Shown one piece after another: positions 26,107 through 34,784 of a DNA stretch of 64,000 nt (the stretch's first letter is position 1; each line of letters begins with the position of its first letter). The stretch is from Clostridiales bacterium (GTDB taxonomy: Bacteria > Bacillota > Clostridia > Lachnospirales > Lachnospiraceae). The notes beneath the pieces are model-generated. The model saw only the letters and a list, made by a program, of their open reading frames with translations, had not been told where the DNA came from and searched no databases. The translations under genes were made by a program, and so were the position numbers. The stretch lies in assembly GCA_012839295.1 (NCBI GenBank), contig DUNO01000013.1:186001-250000 (forward strand), given 5' to 3'.

Positions 26107-27825
26107 TTACGCACAAATACGCTCGATATCCTGTCCCGTAAGGGATTCCTGGGTCAGCAGCTCCTGGGTGATCTTCTCCAGAAGTGGAAGCTGTTCTTTC
26201 ATTAATTCTCTGGTGCTTTCATATAATTCATTCATCTGTGTCCTGCATTTTTGGATTAGATGGTTGTCATGGCCTTCGTTCAGGATCGCCATACTGAATA
26301 GCCCCATATCCTCATCCATACCGTATTTGTTGATATAATCAACCAGCATCTGGGAGGCCTTCTGGATATCGTTGCTGGCACCGGTGGTTACTTCCTCCGT
26401 GCCAAAGATCAATTCCTCGGCAACACGGCCGGCCAGCAGAACCTGGATGTTTGCCTTTAACTGGCGCTGGGTTTGGAACATGGTATCCTTTGGAATGCTT
26501 AAATTAAAGCCGCCGGCACCGCGGACACTTGGAATGATCGTTACTTTGGATATGAAATGCTCCGGCAGCAGCAGGGTTGTGGCCAGGGCATGGCCTGCTT
26601 CATGGTAGGCAGTGATTTTGCGTTCCCTGTCTGTGATGTAACTGCGGTCTGTTTTGGGAGAACCTGCGATTACGGTGTAAAAGGCTTTATCGATATGCGC
26701 CTTGTTGACCTGGGTAGCCTTTGCGTTTGCTGCGTTAATAGCTGCCTCGTTTAATAGATTTTCCAGCATCGCTCCGCTAAAATATACGGTTGATTTTGCC
26801 AGCTCCTCCAGATCCACATCATCGGAGAGGGGCTTTTTCTTGGCGTATAGCGTAAGGATATTCTTTCTGGCATTTACATCGGGCAGCCCAATCTCGATAT
26901 GGCGGTCAAACCGGCCGGGTCTGAGCAGGGCTTCATCCAGTGTATCCAGCCGGTTGGTGGCACCGATAACAATAATCCCCTGGTTCTCGTGGAAGCCGGA
27001 CATCTCTGTAAGAAGGGCATTCAGGGTCTGATCCCGTTCATCATTGCTGGCGGAGGTGTTGCGGGCACGCTTTTTGCCGATGGCATCAATCTCATCAATG
27101 AAGATAACGGCCTTCTCGCTTTTTTTTGCCTTGTTGAACAGGCTCCTGATCCTGCTTGCGCCGACACCGACATACATCTGGACAAAGTCGGAGCCGCTCA
27201 TGGCATAGAAAGGTACATTTGCTTCGCCGGCAATTGCCTTTGCCATCAGGGTTTTCCCCGTTCCGGGAGGCCCGTACAATAAAAGTCCCTTTGGCATCCT
27301 TGCGCCGACATCCGCATATTTATCGGGCTCCTTGATAAAGGAAATGATATCCTCCACCATGGACTTTGCTTCCATATTTCCTGCAACCTGGGCAAGGGTG
27401 ATTGCCGGTGCGGACTGGACTTTCTTTTTATTCGCGTCCCTGATTAATTCCTTTGCGTTTCCGCCGTTGCGCAGAAATACAAACATACCGCCGGCAAGGC
27501 CAAGCAGAAGAATTACCTTTAATGCTGTAAAGGCGGAATTTTCCTTGCCATAGCTGACCGTAATATCATTCATTAACAGATATTGTGTAAAGTCATCCGT
27601 CTTTGGGTTAGTTACAATATATTTTTCAGATTTATCCTTGAAGGTTGCTTCAAAGGAATTTCCATCCTGGCTGAATACGACCTCCCGGACCTGCTGCTGG
27701 TCAACTGCATCTAAAAATGAGCGGTAGGTCATATCGGATGGTTCTTTTATAAGGTATTTATTACCGACAAAAATAACACCAAGCAAGAGGATACCGGCTA
27801 GGGCTATCAATAGGATTCGTTTCAT
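26107..27825 (-). CDS. ftsH: FtsH-family ATP-dependent zinc metalloprotease
   Basis: A 572-residue membrane AAA protease that unfolds and degrades membrane and soluble proteins. Two helices (residues about 3-22 and 100-118) flank a small outer domain; then Walker A GPPGTGKT (185-192), Walker [11 protein letters not shown], the second region of homology with RPGRFDRHI, and the zinc site HEAGH (408-412). The C-terminal tail is short compared with the approximately 640 residues of the housekeeping protein, so this may be an accessory paralog. A GGAGG site precedes the ATG. It is monocistronic. Confidence 0.93.
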   Translation of the reverse strand: MKRILLIALAGILLLGVIFVGNKYLIKEPSDMTYRSFLDAVDQQQVREVVFSQDGNSFEATFKDKSEKYIVTNPKTDDFTQYLLMNDITVSYGKENSAFTALKVILLLGLAGGMFVFLRNGGNAKELIRDANKKKVQSAPAITLAQVAGNMEAKSMVEDIISFIKEPDKYADVGARMPKGLLLYGPPGTGKTLMAKAIAGEANVPFYAMSGSDFVQMYVGVGASRIRSLFNKAKKSEKAVIFIDEIDAIGKKRARNTSASNDERDQTLNALLTEMSGFHENQGIIVIGATNRLDTLDEALLRPGRFDRHIEIGLPDVNARKNILTLYAKKKPLSDDVDLEELAKSTVYFSGAMLENLLNEAAINAANAKATQVNKAHIDKAFYTVIAGSPKTDRSYITDRERKITAYHEAGHALATTLLLPEHFISKVTIIPSVRGAGGFNLSIPKDTMFQTQRQLKANIQVLLAGRVAEELIFGTEEVTTGASNDIQKASQMLVDYINKYGMDEDMGLFSMAILNEGHDNHLIQKCRTQMNELYESTRELMKEQLPLLEKITQELLTQESLTGQDIERICA

Positions 27826-28107
27826 GAAATGACCTCCATCATAGAGTAAAGAGTTATAATTGATACTATATTATTGTAACATGTTTTAAATAGATTTCTA
27901 GGATTAAATACTGGTAACTTTGTAAGAGATAGCTAGAAAAGAAAGCGGAGAAGGGAATAGGATCCCTGTTTAGGGGGAGGGGAACATGGTTTTAGCTCTA
28001 ATACAATAAAATTCGACAAAAGTTTATAAAATTTTAATAAATGCTTGAAAAACCAAGAAATCAGGGCTATGATTAAGCAGATGAAAATAATAGGGAGACA
28101 GATAAAA

Positions 28108-29811
28108 ATGGAAAAATTGAAGCCAAAGTTGTTTTCGGTCATGAAAACCTACACGAAACAGCAGTTTATTAAGGATGTAGTTGCCGGCATTATTGTGGCA
28201 ATCATTGCATTGCCCCTATCCATTGCATTGGCGCTGGCATCCGGAGTAACGCCGGAAAGAGGTCTTTACACAGCGATTGTGGCTGGATTTGTGATATCCT
28301 TCCTGGGTGGAAGCCGTGTACAGATTTCAGGACCAACAGCGGCATTTGCAACGATTGTAGCAGGAATTGTGGCAAGGCAGGGGATGGCGGGTCTTGCAGT
28401 AGCGACCTTAATGGCCGGTGTCATTTTAATTTTTATGGGTTTATTGAAATTTGGAAGATTACTGCGTTACATACCGTATACAATCACCACCGGCTTTACC
28501 TTAGGGATTGCCGTAACTATATTTATAGGACAGATCAAGGATTTTTTTGGACTTACGTTTCAGACAAGTCCTGTTGAGACGATGGAAAAACTGCTGGAAT
28601 GCGTCCACAGCATTGCCAGCCTGAACCTCTCGGCATTGGTTATAGGGGCGTTGTCCCTGGCGATCCTGATCCTATGGCCAAAGCTGAACCATAGGATTCC
28701 GGCATCTCTGATTGCCGTATTAGCAGCCTCCGCGGTGGTTAAGCTATTTAACATGGAGGTAAACACCATTGGAAGCCTGTATGAGATCTCGTCAAAGCTT
28801 CCGGAGGTCCAAGTGCCGAGGGTGAGCTTCGCCATAGTGAAGAGCCTGATACCGGATGCGGTTACCATTGCCATTCTTGCAGGTGTAGAATCATTGTTGT
28901 CATGTGTTGTGGCAGATGGTATGATAGGAAGTAAGCACAGATCCAATATGGAGCTGGTAGCACAGGGAGCGGGGAATATCTTCTCCAGCTTATTTGGTGG
29001 AATTCCTGCCACAGGCGCCATTGCCAGAACTGCTGCGAACATAAAAAATGGTGGGCGTACTCCCATCGCCGGAATGGTGCACTCCATTACACTATTATTA
29101 ATTTTGGTGGTGTTAATGCCCTATGCATCCTTAATTCCCATGCCCACCATCGCAGCAATCCTTTTCATGGTTGCTTATAATATGAGTGAGTGGAGGGAAT
29201 TTGTAGAGCTGGTTAAGAAGTCACCAAAGAGCGATATCCTGGTTCTTCTCACAACCTTTGCCCTGACAGTTATCTTTGACCTGGTGGTTGCAATCGAGAT
29301 AGGAATCCTGATGGCAGCAGTTCTTTTTATGAAGAGGATGGCGGAGGTGACCGATGTCCAGCAATGGAAGGATGCGGAGGATGAAACCGGCGAGGATGAT
29401 TTAAATGACCCGGAAAATATCAGGCTAAAGAAGGTTCCAAGCCATACCATCGTATACGAAATAAATGGCCCCATGTTCTTTGGGGCGGCGGATAAATTCA
29501 TGAATATTTCGCTGAATTCCAGCGTGAAAATCGTGATTCTCCGGATGCGGAGTGTACCCGCCATGGATGTGAATGCACTTCATTCCTTACGCAGTGTATG
29601 GAAGGCTTGTAAGAAAAAGCATATCACCTTACTCTTTTCCCATGTCCAGGAGCAGCCCCTTCATATGATGAAAAAGGCGGGCTTTGATAAAGAGGTCGGA
29701 GTAGAGAACTTCTGTGAAAACATAGATAGGGCATTGGAGAGAGCGGAAAACTTAGAAAAGCTGCTTCGCCGTCCTGGGAAGGATGTTGCAGACAAGGAAA
29801 AGGCCGTGTGA
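28108..29811 (+). CDS. SulP-family anion transporter with STAS domain
   Basis: A 567-residue SLC26/SulP carrier. About twelve to fourteen membrane helices start with the family signature DVVAGIIVAIIALPLSIALALASGV shortened here to IVAIIALPLSIALAL, then PERGLYTAIVAGF and SGPTAAFATIVAGI. A cytoplasmic STAS domain follows (HTIVYEINGPMFFGAADKF). Such proteins carry sulfate, bicarbonate, dicarboxylates or other anions; the substrate is not readable here. ATG 28108 has a GGGAG site and begins MEKLKPKLF; the in-frame TTG and ATG codons upstream lack one. Confidence 0.92.
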   Translation: MEKLKPKLFSVMKTYTKQQFIKDVVAGIIVAIIALPLSIALALASGVTPERGLYTAIVAGFVISFLGGSRVQISGPTAAFATIVAGIVARQGMAGLAVATLMAGVILIFMGLLKFGRLLRYIPYTITTGFTLGIAVTIFIGQIKDFFGLTFQTSPVETMEKLLECVHSIASLNLSALVIGALSLAILILWPKLNHRIPASLIAVLAASAVVKLFNMEVNTIGSLYEISSKLPEVQVPRVSFAIVKSLIPDAVTIAILAGVESLLSCVVADGMIGSKHRSNMELVAQGAGNIFSSLFGGIPATGAIARTAANIKNGGRTPIAGMVHSITLLLILVVLMPYASLIPMPTIAAILFMVAYNMSEWREFVELVKKSPKSDILVLLTTFALTVIFDLVVAIEIGILMAAVLFMKRMAEVTDVQQWKDAEDETGEDDLNDPENIRLKKVPSHTIVYEINGPMFFGAADKFMNISLNSSVKIVILRMRSVPAMDVNALHSLRSVWKACKKKHITLLFSHVQEQPLHMMKKAGFDKEVGVENFCENIDRALERAENLEKLLRRPGKDVADKEKAV

Positions 29812-29938
29812 GTAAGGCCGCGTGAATTTATGGGTGTGGCGCATGCGTGAAAAATAGCGTGATTTATAAAATATAATTCATACGGTAAAAGTGTGCAACC
29901 GCCCCAATTCATAGGTTAATGTCAGAACGGAGGCTAGT

Positions 29939-31174
29939 GTGGAATTCATCGATATACTGAAAAATAATCTTCAGACCTATTCTTATGCAACGAATATTAC
30001 CCTGACTTTGCTGGATAAGGAGGGGAATCAGATTGGCCTGTTTGGACAGGCCTACCAGTATTGCTCCTTGTTTCAGGAGTCTACGGGTAAATACTGTCCC
30101 TGTGCAAAAACACATCAGGATTCCTGCAAAATGTCCCTTAACCTGGGGGAATCCTATATTTATCTGTGTCCTGCAGGCCTGATTCATTTTACAGTGCCTA
30201 TTTTTAAAGAGAAATCTTATCAGGGAAGCGTACTCGCCGGGCCTATTGTTTTGGATTATCCGGACATGACCCTGGTAGACAGTATCATACAAAAGCATAA
30301 TATCAGCCTGGATTACCGCCGCAAGCTCTACACCGCATTGACCGCGGTTCCTCTCATTGAACCCTTTCAGGCCAGGCATCTGAGCAAGCTTTTATTTTTG
30401 CTGGTGACGAACCTGTTAGCGGGAGAATCGGAGCGCACGAAGGAGCTGAGTGAGAAGGCCTTCCAGCAGGCAAAAATCGGTGAATATATTCAGGCAACGA
30501 AGGAAGAGGACAGGCCTGTCTCAGTTACACAATATGCCATGGAGAAATCCCTGATCAGCGATGTATTATCGGGTAATATCAACGGTGCTAAGGCCATGCT
30601 CAATGAAATGCTCGGGCAGATTTATTTTACCTCCGGTAATAATATAGATATTATCAAGGTCAGGACCATTGAGCTGATTGCCCTGTTATCGCGTGCTACC
30701 TACGAAGCCGGCTCCAATGAAAAATCAATCTATCACATGACGGAAGATTTTATGAAGCAGCTGACCGATGTAAAGAATCTTACGGATCTGTCCTATGTTC
30801 TGTTGGAAACCCTGGACCAGTTTACGAACCTTGCCTTCAGCCCTAAGGCAAATAATAATTTAACGGTAATCAAGAAGAGCATTGCCTACATGAATGATCA
30901 TTACAACCAGGATCTTTCCCTGGACATGGTTGCAGAGCATGTAGGGTTAAATCCGGCATATTTTTCGACCTTGTTTAAGAAAGAAACAGGTGTAAATTTC
31001 TCAAATTATTTGTTGAACCTTAAAATAGATAACGCGAAGCTGCTTTTGGCCAATTCAAATCTTTCCCTGATTAACATTGCAGTAGAGGTGGGCTTTGACA
31101 ATCAAAGCTACTTTTCCAATGTATTCAAAAAGGTTACCGGCATGACGCCGAAGCAGTACCGCCAGACCCTGTGA
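29939..31174 (+). CDS. PocR-domain AraC-family transcription regulator
   Basis: A 411-residue regulator. Residues about 5-160 form a PocR ligand-binding domain with Cys-rich spacing (YCSLFQES, CPCAKTHQDSCKMS) and FTVPIFKEKSYQGSVLAGPI; the middle is helical; residues about 310-411 are the double helix-turn-helix AraC domain (LSLDMVAEHVGLNPAYFSTL, VGFDNQSYFSNVFKKV, TPKQYR). PocR-AraC proteins often sit by corrinoid methyltransferase or diol genes, so the methyltransferase operon facing it is a likely target. GTG start at 29939 with GGAGG six bases upstream. Confidence 0.9.
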   Translation: MEFIDILKNNLQTYSYATNITLTLLDKEGNQIGLFGQAYQYCSLFQESTGKYCPCAKTHQDSCKMSLNLGESYIYLCPAGLIHFTVPIFKEKSYQGSVLAGPIVLDYPDMTLVDSIIQKHNISLDYRRKLYTALTAVPLIEPFQARHLSKLLFLLVTNLLAGESERTKELSEKAFQQAKIGEYIQATKEEDRPVSVTQYAMEKSLISDVLSGNINGAKAMLNEMLGQIYFTSGNNIDIIKVRTIELIALLSRATYEAGSNEKSIYHMTEDFMKQLTDVKNLTDLSYVLLETLDQFTNLAFSPKANNNLTVIKKSIAYMNDHYNQDLSLDMVAEHVGLNPAYFSTLFKKETGVNFSNYLLNLKIDNAKLLLANSNLSLINIAVEVGFDNQSYFSNVFKKVTGMTPKQYRQTL

Positions 31175-31194
31175 GAAGAAGGGAGAGAAAAGAA

Positions 31195-31262
31195 GGAAGA
31201 AGGAATGGCCTCAAGATTTTGCAATACTTTTGAGAGCATTCCTGCTTCCTTTATTCTTATCT
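31195..31262 (+). terminator. Rho-independent terminator after the AraC gene
   Basis: A long stem (GGAAG, AAGGAATG and CTCAA arms with matching CATTCCT and CTTCC) is followed by a T-rich tail TTTATTCTTATCTTTTATTTTT. Confidence 0.8.
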
Positions 31263-31288
31263 TTTATTTTTATATTTATGACAAATAT

Positions 31289-31352
31289 GGGAGATGTTAT
31301 AAAATGAAAAGGCAATGGATCTGATTTTCCGCCTTTCATTTTACAACATCCC
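31289..31352. terminator. hairpin between convergent genes, probable minus-strand terminator
   Basis: GGGAGATGTT and TAAAATGAAA pair with TTTCATTTTA and AACATCCCC. It lies downstream of the G3E GTPase stop; T richness beyond the stem on the minus strand is moderate. Confidence 0.55.
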
Positions 31353-31406
31353 CCTGCTTATCTTGGTTGAAGACTTATGAATAGATATTCTGTTTAAATC
31401 AGGCCA

Positions 31407-32333
31407 TTATGGAAAAACCGTATCAAGCTTATTCTTATCCAGCAGTCTTCCGATGAGACAGAGCTTTGAGGTTCCTGAAGTTATCTGCCCACTGTCTACA
31501 GGCTTTATGATAAGCTCCTGGGGAATATAATCAACGGTATACATTCCCTGCCCTGCGTCAAAGCATAATCCCTTTACCCGGTGGATTTCACCGTATATAC
31601 CATTTGTAATCTCCCCAATAAAGGAGGTTATCTGCTCTATACCAAGGGGCTGCTCCATGATGATTTCATAGCTGTCAAAATCATTCACATGGTTTACCCG
31701 CATTGAAAGCTTATGCTTTAGGTTTGAAGCCTCCGGCTTATACTCAAGGAATTCCTTTAACCGGTCAGGAGATATATTATCCCATACTTCATCCACAATA
31801 TGACAGGCAGGCTGTAATTTCTGTATCACATCCTTCACCTGCTCCAGTCCCTCCTGATCCAGGAGTTCGGTTTTGCTTAAGAAGATAAGCTCACTGGCTC
31901 TGATCTGATCCTCAAAAAAATCCTTGGAAATCAGGGCACGGACATGATAATTCTTTGCGTCAACAATTGTAATGATATGATCTAATTCCCAGGCCTGTCC
32001 CTCCGCTTCCTTAAGAAGCAGCTTCTTTATATCCGACAGCTTGGCAATCCCGGTAGGCTCAATGATGATACGGTCCGGCCGGTATTCTGACAGGATTTCA
32101 TTAATTCCCCTTGCTAAATCCAGGGAGCATGAGCAGCAGATACAGCCGGCATAAATGGATTTCACCTGAATGCTCTCCCTTTGGAAGGTTCCCTCGTCAA
32201 TATTAACTTTGCCAAATTCGTTTTCAAGGATAACAACATTGGTGTCAATATATAGATCCTTTACCAGCTTCTTAATGAAGGTGGTTTTCCCGGCTCCTAA
32301 AAATCCCGAGATGATGTCTATCTTAGTCGCCAT
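31407..32333 (-). CDS. G3E-family (CobW/YjiA-like) P-loop GTPase
   Basis: A 308-residue metallochaperone-type GTPase: Walker A GFLGAGKTT, the metal-binding GCICC motif (YAGCICCSCSLDL), IIIEPTGIA, and guanine-specificity segment FLSKTELLD. G3E proteins insert or traffic metals and cofactors (Co, Zn, Ni) for client enzymes. Its position three bases after mtaB suggests service to the corrinoid methyltransferase, for example zinc loading of MtaB or cobalamin handling of MtaC. Members of this group are regular companions of methyltransferase genes in clostridia, as far as I recall. Confidence 0.88.
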   Translation of the reverse strand: MATKIDIISGFLGAGKTTFIKKLVKDLYIDTNVVILENEFGKVNIDEGTFQRESIQVKSIYAGCICCSCSLDLARGINEILSEYRPDRIIIEPTGIAKLSDIKKLLLKEAEGQAWELDHIITIVDAKNYHVRALISKDFFEDQIRASELIFLSKTELLDQEGLEQVKDVIQKLQPACHIVDEVWDNISPDRLKEFLEYKPEASNLKHKLSMRVNHVNDFDSYEIIMEQPLGIEQITSFIGEITNGIYGEIHRVKGLCFDAGQGMYTVDYIPQELIIKPVDSGQITSGTSKLCLIGRLLDKNKLDTVFP

Positions 32334-32336
32334 AGG

Positions 32337-33713
32337 CTAAATACCGTACTCAGACGGGTTATATTTGGAGGAATCCACCTCTTTCTTCATTTCTGCGATG
32401 AAGGCTTCCTCATCCTCAGGAATTTCATCCAGCTGGGATTCCAGGATATCGAGCCAGTTCAGCTCTCTCTCTTCAATTACAAGCTCCTTTTTGTCAACCG
32501 CTTTCTTTATAATATCCAGGGTGAGCTTTGCAGTATTTAAGGTTCTGATAAATGGATCCTGTGTCTTTACGATCTCTTTACCGATCTCAAAGGCTACATC
32601 CGGTCTTAATACATAAGCCTGGGGATCCAGGTAGCAGTCGGATTCAACCAGGAGATCCCTCATTAATTTCGTCTGACCCTTCCTGGTGGCCACATTCATC
32701 AGGCGGCAGTCATAGATCAGCTGCTCTGTGGATACCACAGGGGCAAAACCGCTTAACAGCTTGACCTGCTGGACGGATTCATTGCTCCAGAGATCAGCAA
32801 CAGCAGCAGAGATATTGCCGATAGGGCTAAAATGTGCGCAGGCCGCGGTTTTACCCTCAGAAGAAATCGGAGTACCAGTGATTGCCTTCAGATAAATATT
32901 TTCATATGCGCAGTCCTTGCTTGGTCCGACAGCGCCGTTCTCTATTGCCGCTAAAGCTCTTGGTGTAGTAATGGTTCTCATAATGGCTGCATAAACCTTA
33001 GGGATAAAGCCCTGTTCTGCAAGCACCATGGCAGTGTTAGCAAAGCCGCAGGCAGAATCACCGCCGGAGATTGCGCCGTTTGCCCTTGCAATATCGGAGA
33101 TATTAGTCCATAACCACGCCATATCCCTTGGGGCCAGACAGCCCAAGGCAAAAACAGATGTCCTAAGGTCTGCATTAACGATTGCTTCGTCATTAATTTC
33201 CTTACCGCCTGTGGATTCAATGGAAAGAAAATCTGCTCCATCCTTTGCGGAGCCTTCAAAGGTTTTAACCATTGCTTCCCAGTACTTACCGCTTCTCATA
33301 ATCGGAGGGCGGCTCATTTCACGGATATCATTGGGAGTCATTCTGATGGCACTCTTCAAACCGTATTTTGCTTCATAATCAGACATGGTATCGCGGAGCA
33401 GCTTATGGATTTGGATACCCCACTCCGGATGCTCCGTCATATCCGGCAGAGTCTCGAATTCGACTACAAGCCCCGGAGCATGTAATTCATGGACTTTTTT
33501 CAGGACACCATGAATCATTTCCTGATATATGCTAAGTACCTCGGGCATGGTATCCTTAGTGATATGCATGGGAGGTAAGGTAAAGTTAACCTCAGGATAA
33601 ATCTCGCCGCCACCAATGACTAAACCATTTCTTGTGGTAACAGGATTGGGGCAGGAACCGTAAATCATATCATCAACGGATGAGTATGCTAATTTCGTAA
33701 ATTGTTTGCTCAT
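32337..33713 (-). CDS. mtaB: methanol:corrinoid methyltransferase MtaB-like
   Basis: A 458-residue zinc enzyme that activates methanol and passes the methyl group to the Co(I) corrinoid of MtaC. Sequence order follows archaeal and acetogen MtaB: KLAYSSVDDMIYG, GGGEIYPEVNF, DFLSIESTGGKE, GGDSACGFANTAM, GPSKDCAYENIYLKAITG, EGKTAACAH. Expected zinc ligands are present: Glu166, Cys222, Cys268. It follows mtaC by 12 bases. No MtaA-type partner is next to it, as in acetogens, where the methyl group goes to tetrahydrofolate. Another C1 donor is possible. Confidence 0.88.
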   Translation of the reverse strand: MSKQFTKLAYSSVDDMIYGSCPNPVTTRNGLVIGGGEIYPEVNFTLPPMHITKDTMPEVLSIYQEMIHGVLKKVHELHAPGLVVEFETLPDMTEHPEWGIQIHKLLRDTMSDYEAKYGLKSAIRMTPNDIREMSRPPIMRSGKYWEAMVKTFEGSAKDGADFLSIESTGGKEINDEAIVNADLRTSVFALGCLAPRDMAWLWTNISDIARANGAISGGDSACGFANTAMVLAEQGFIPKVYAAIMRTITTPRALAAIENGAVGPSKDCAYENIYLKAITGTPISSEGKTAACAHFSPIGNISAAVADLWSNESVQQVKLLSGFAPVVSTEQLIYDCRLMNVATRKGQTKLMRDLLVESDCYLDPQAYVLRPDVAFEIGKEIVKTQDPFIRTLNTAKLTLDIIKKAVDKKELVIEERELNWLDILESQLDEIPEDEEAFIAEMKKEVDSSKYNPSEYGI

Positions 33714-33725
33714 TTATTATGCCTC

Positions 33726-34370
33726 CTAATTACTGTATTTGGATTCCAGATATGCCTTTGCAACTTCAGCAGCATCGGCTGCATTAGAGGTGTACTTGTT
33801 GGCACCGATAGAGTCTGCAAATGCCTGGTTAACCGGGGCGCCGCCAACCATGATATGATATTTATTTCTAACACCAGCTTTCTCAAATTCCGTGATTACG
33901 TCACCGATTGCAGGCATGGTTGTTGTTAATAGGGCGGAGATACAAACGATGTCTGCTCCAACCTCCTCTGCCTTCTCCACGAAAGCAACATCAGGAACGT
34001 CAATACCCAAATCGTAAACCGTAGCTCCCATACCCTTCATCATCATTGCTACCAGATTCTTACCGATATCATGTAAATCCCCCCGGACAGTACCGATTAC
34101 GATCTTACCGATGGGCTTAACACCGGTTGCGGTAAGCAGCGGCTCAAGAATGGAAAGTCCTGCTGACATTGCTCTTGCAGCTACGAGCATCTCGGGAACA
34201 TATATTTTATTCTGCTTGAAATTCTCGCCTACAACCGCCATGGAATCGATGAGACCCTCGTTTAGGATCTTTTCGATGGAAATCCCTTCCTCAACGCCCT
34301 GGTTTACGAGTTCCCTAACCTGCTTTGCTTTACCCTTTTGTACTGCCAATGATAATTCTTCAAAATCCAT
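33726..34370 (-). CDS. mtaC: corrinoid (B12-binding) protein MtaC-like
   Basis: A 214-residue methyl carrier with a helical cap domain (residues 1-85) and a Rossmann B12-binding domain. The lower cobalt ligand motif DxHxxG is D98-L-H100-DIGKN, followed by the SALLTTTMPAI and MVGGAPVNQAFA segments that contact the nucleotide loop. First gene of the mtaC-mtaB-G3E operon, with an AAGGAGG site. It must be kept reduced by an activator such as the divergent gene at 34785. Confidence 0.93.
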   Translation of the reverse strand: MDFEELSLAVQKGKAKQVRELVNQGVEEGISIEKILNEGLIDSMAVVGENFKQNKIYVPEMLVAARAMSAGLSILEPLLTATGVKPIGKIVIGTVRGDLHDIGKNLVAMMMKGMGATVYDLGIDVPDVAFVEKAEEVGADIVCISALLTTTMPAIGDVITEFEKAGVRNKYHIMVGGAPVNQAFADSIGANKYTSNAADAAEVAKAYLESKYSN

Positions 34371-34784
34371 AAGTAAATTCCTCCTTCACATTTTACATGT
34401 TTTGTTTCATGAGCTTAGTATATATTTTTTTGGAAAAGAAGTATTTCTTTTTATCTATGTTATTTATAAAATTTTTGGGATTTTTGTTTAGTTATGGTGT
34501 GAAATTAGTCTAAATTAGGATGGTTCCAGGATGAATCCAAATATATTAATAAAATTTATAAATATTTTTAGATTTTGGGTTAGGTAAAATTTATTTTTGG
34601 GTCTTTTATGGAAAGGATGAAGGATGGAGCTGAAAAAGCTTTTAAACAATCTGCTTGTAAAACGGATCAAAGGTCTTTATTATAGAATAAGTGAGGGTAC
34701 CTTACGGAGTAACAAAATATTCAGCACTGCCAGCCTAAAGATGGATGAGACAGTACACTAATAAATTTTTATGAAGAAGGGGAT
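34371..34784. other. AT-rich divergent intergenic region
   Basis: Holds the start signals for mtaC (-) and the activator (+). I find no cobalamin riboswitch: neither the B12 box nor the GCCACTG core is present. The left 230 bases are very AT-rich. The right half contains one small reading frame (34624-34761). Confidence 0.5.
34624..34761 (+). CDS. possible 45-residue small protein upstream of the activator
   Basis: An ATG with an AAGGATGAAGG stretch upstream opens a 45-codon frame (MELKKLLNNLLVKRIKG onward) ending 23 bases before the activator start. The opening faintly resembles the N terminus of MurE-type ligases, so it could be a remnant. It has no recognised domain and may not be translated. 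Confidence 0.25.
   Translation: MELKKLLNNLLVKRIKGLYYRISEGTLRSNKIFSTASLKMDETVH

Noticed and set aside
28560-29087. Minus-strand frame of 175 codons opposite the SulP gene
   Set aside because: Opposite a conserved membrane carrier; no ribosome site or recognisable motif.
34371-34784. Possible cobalamin riboswitch before the corrinoid genes
   Set aside because: Neither the B12 box nor the GCCACTG core was found on either strand.
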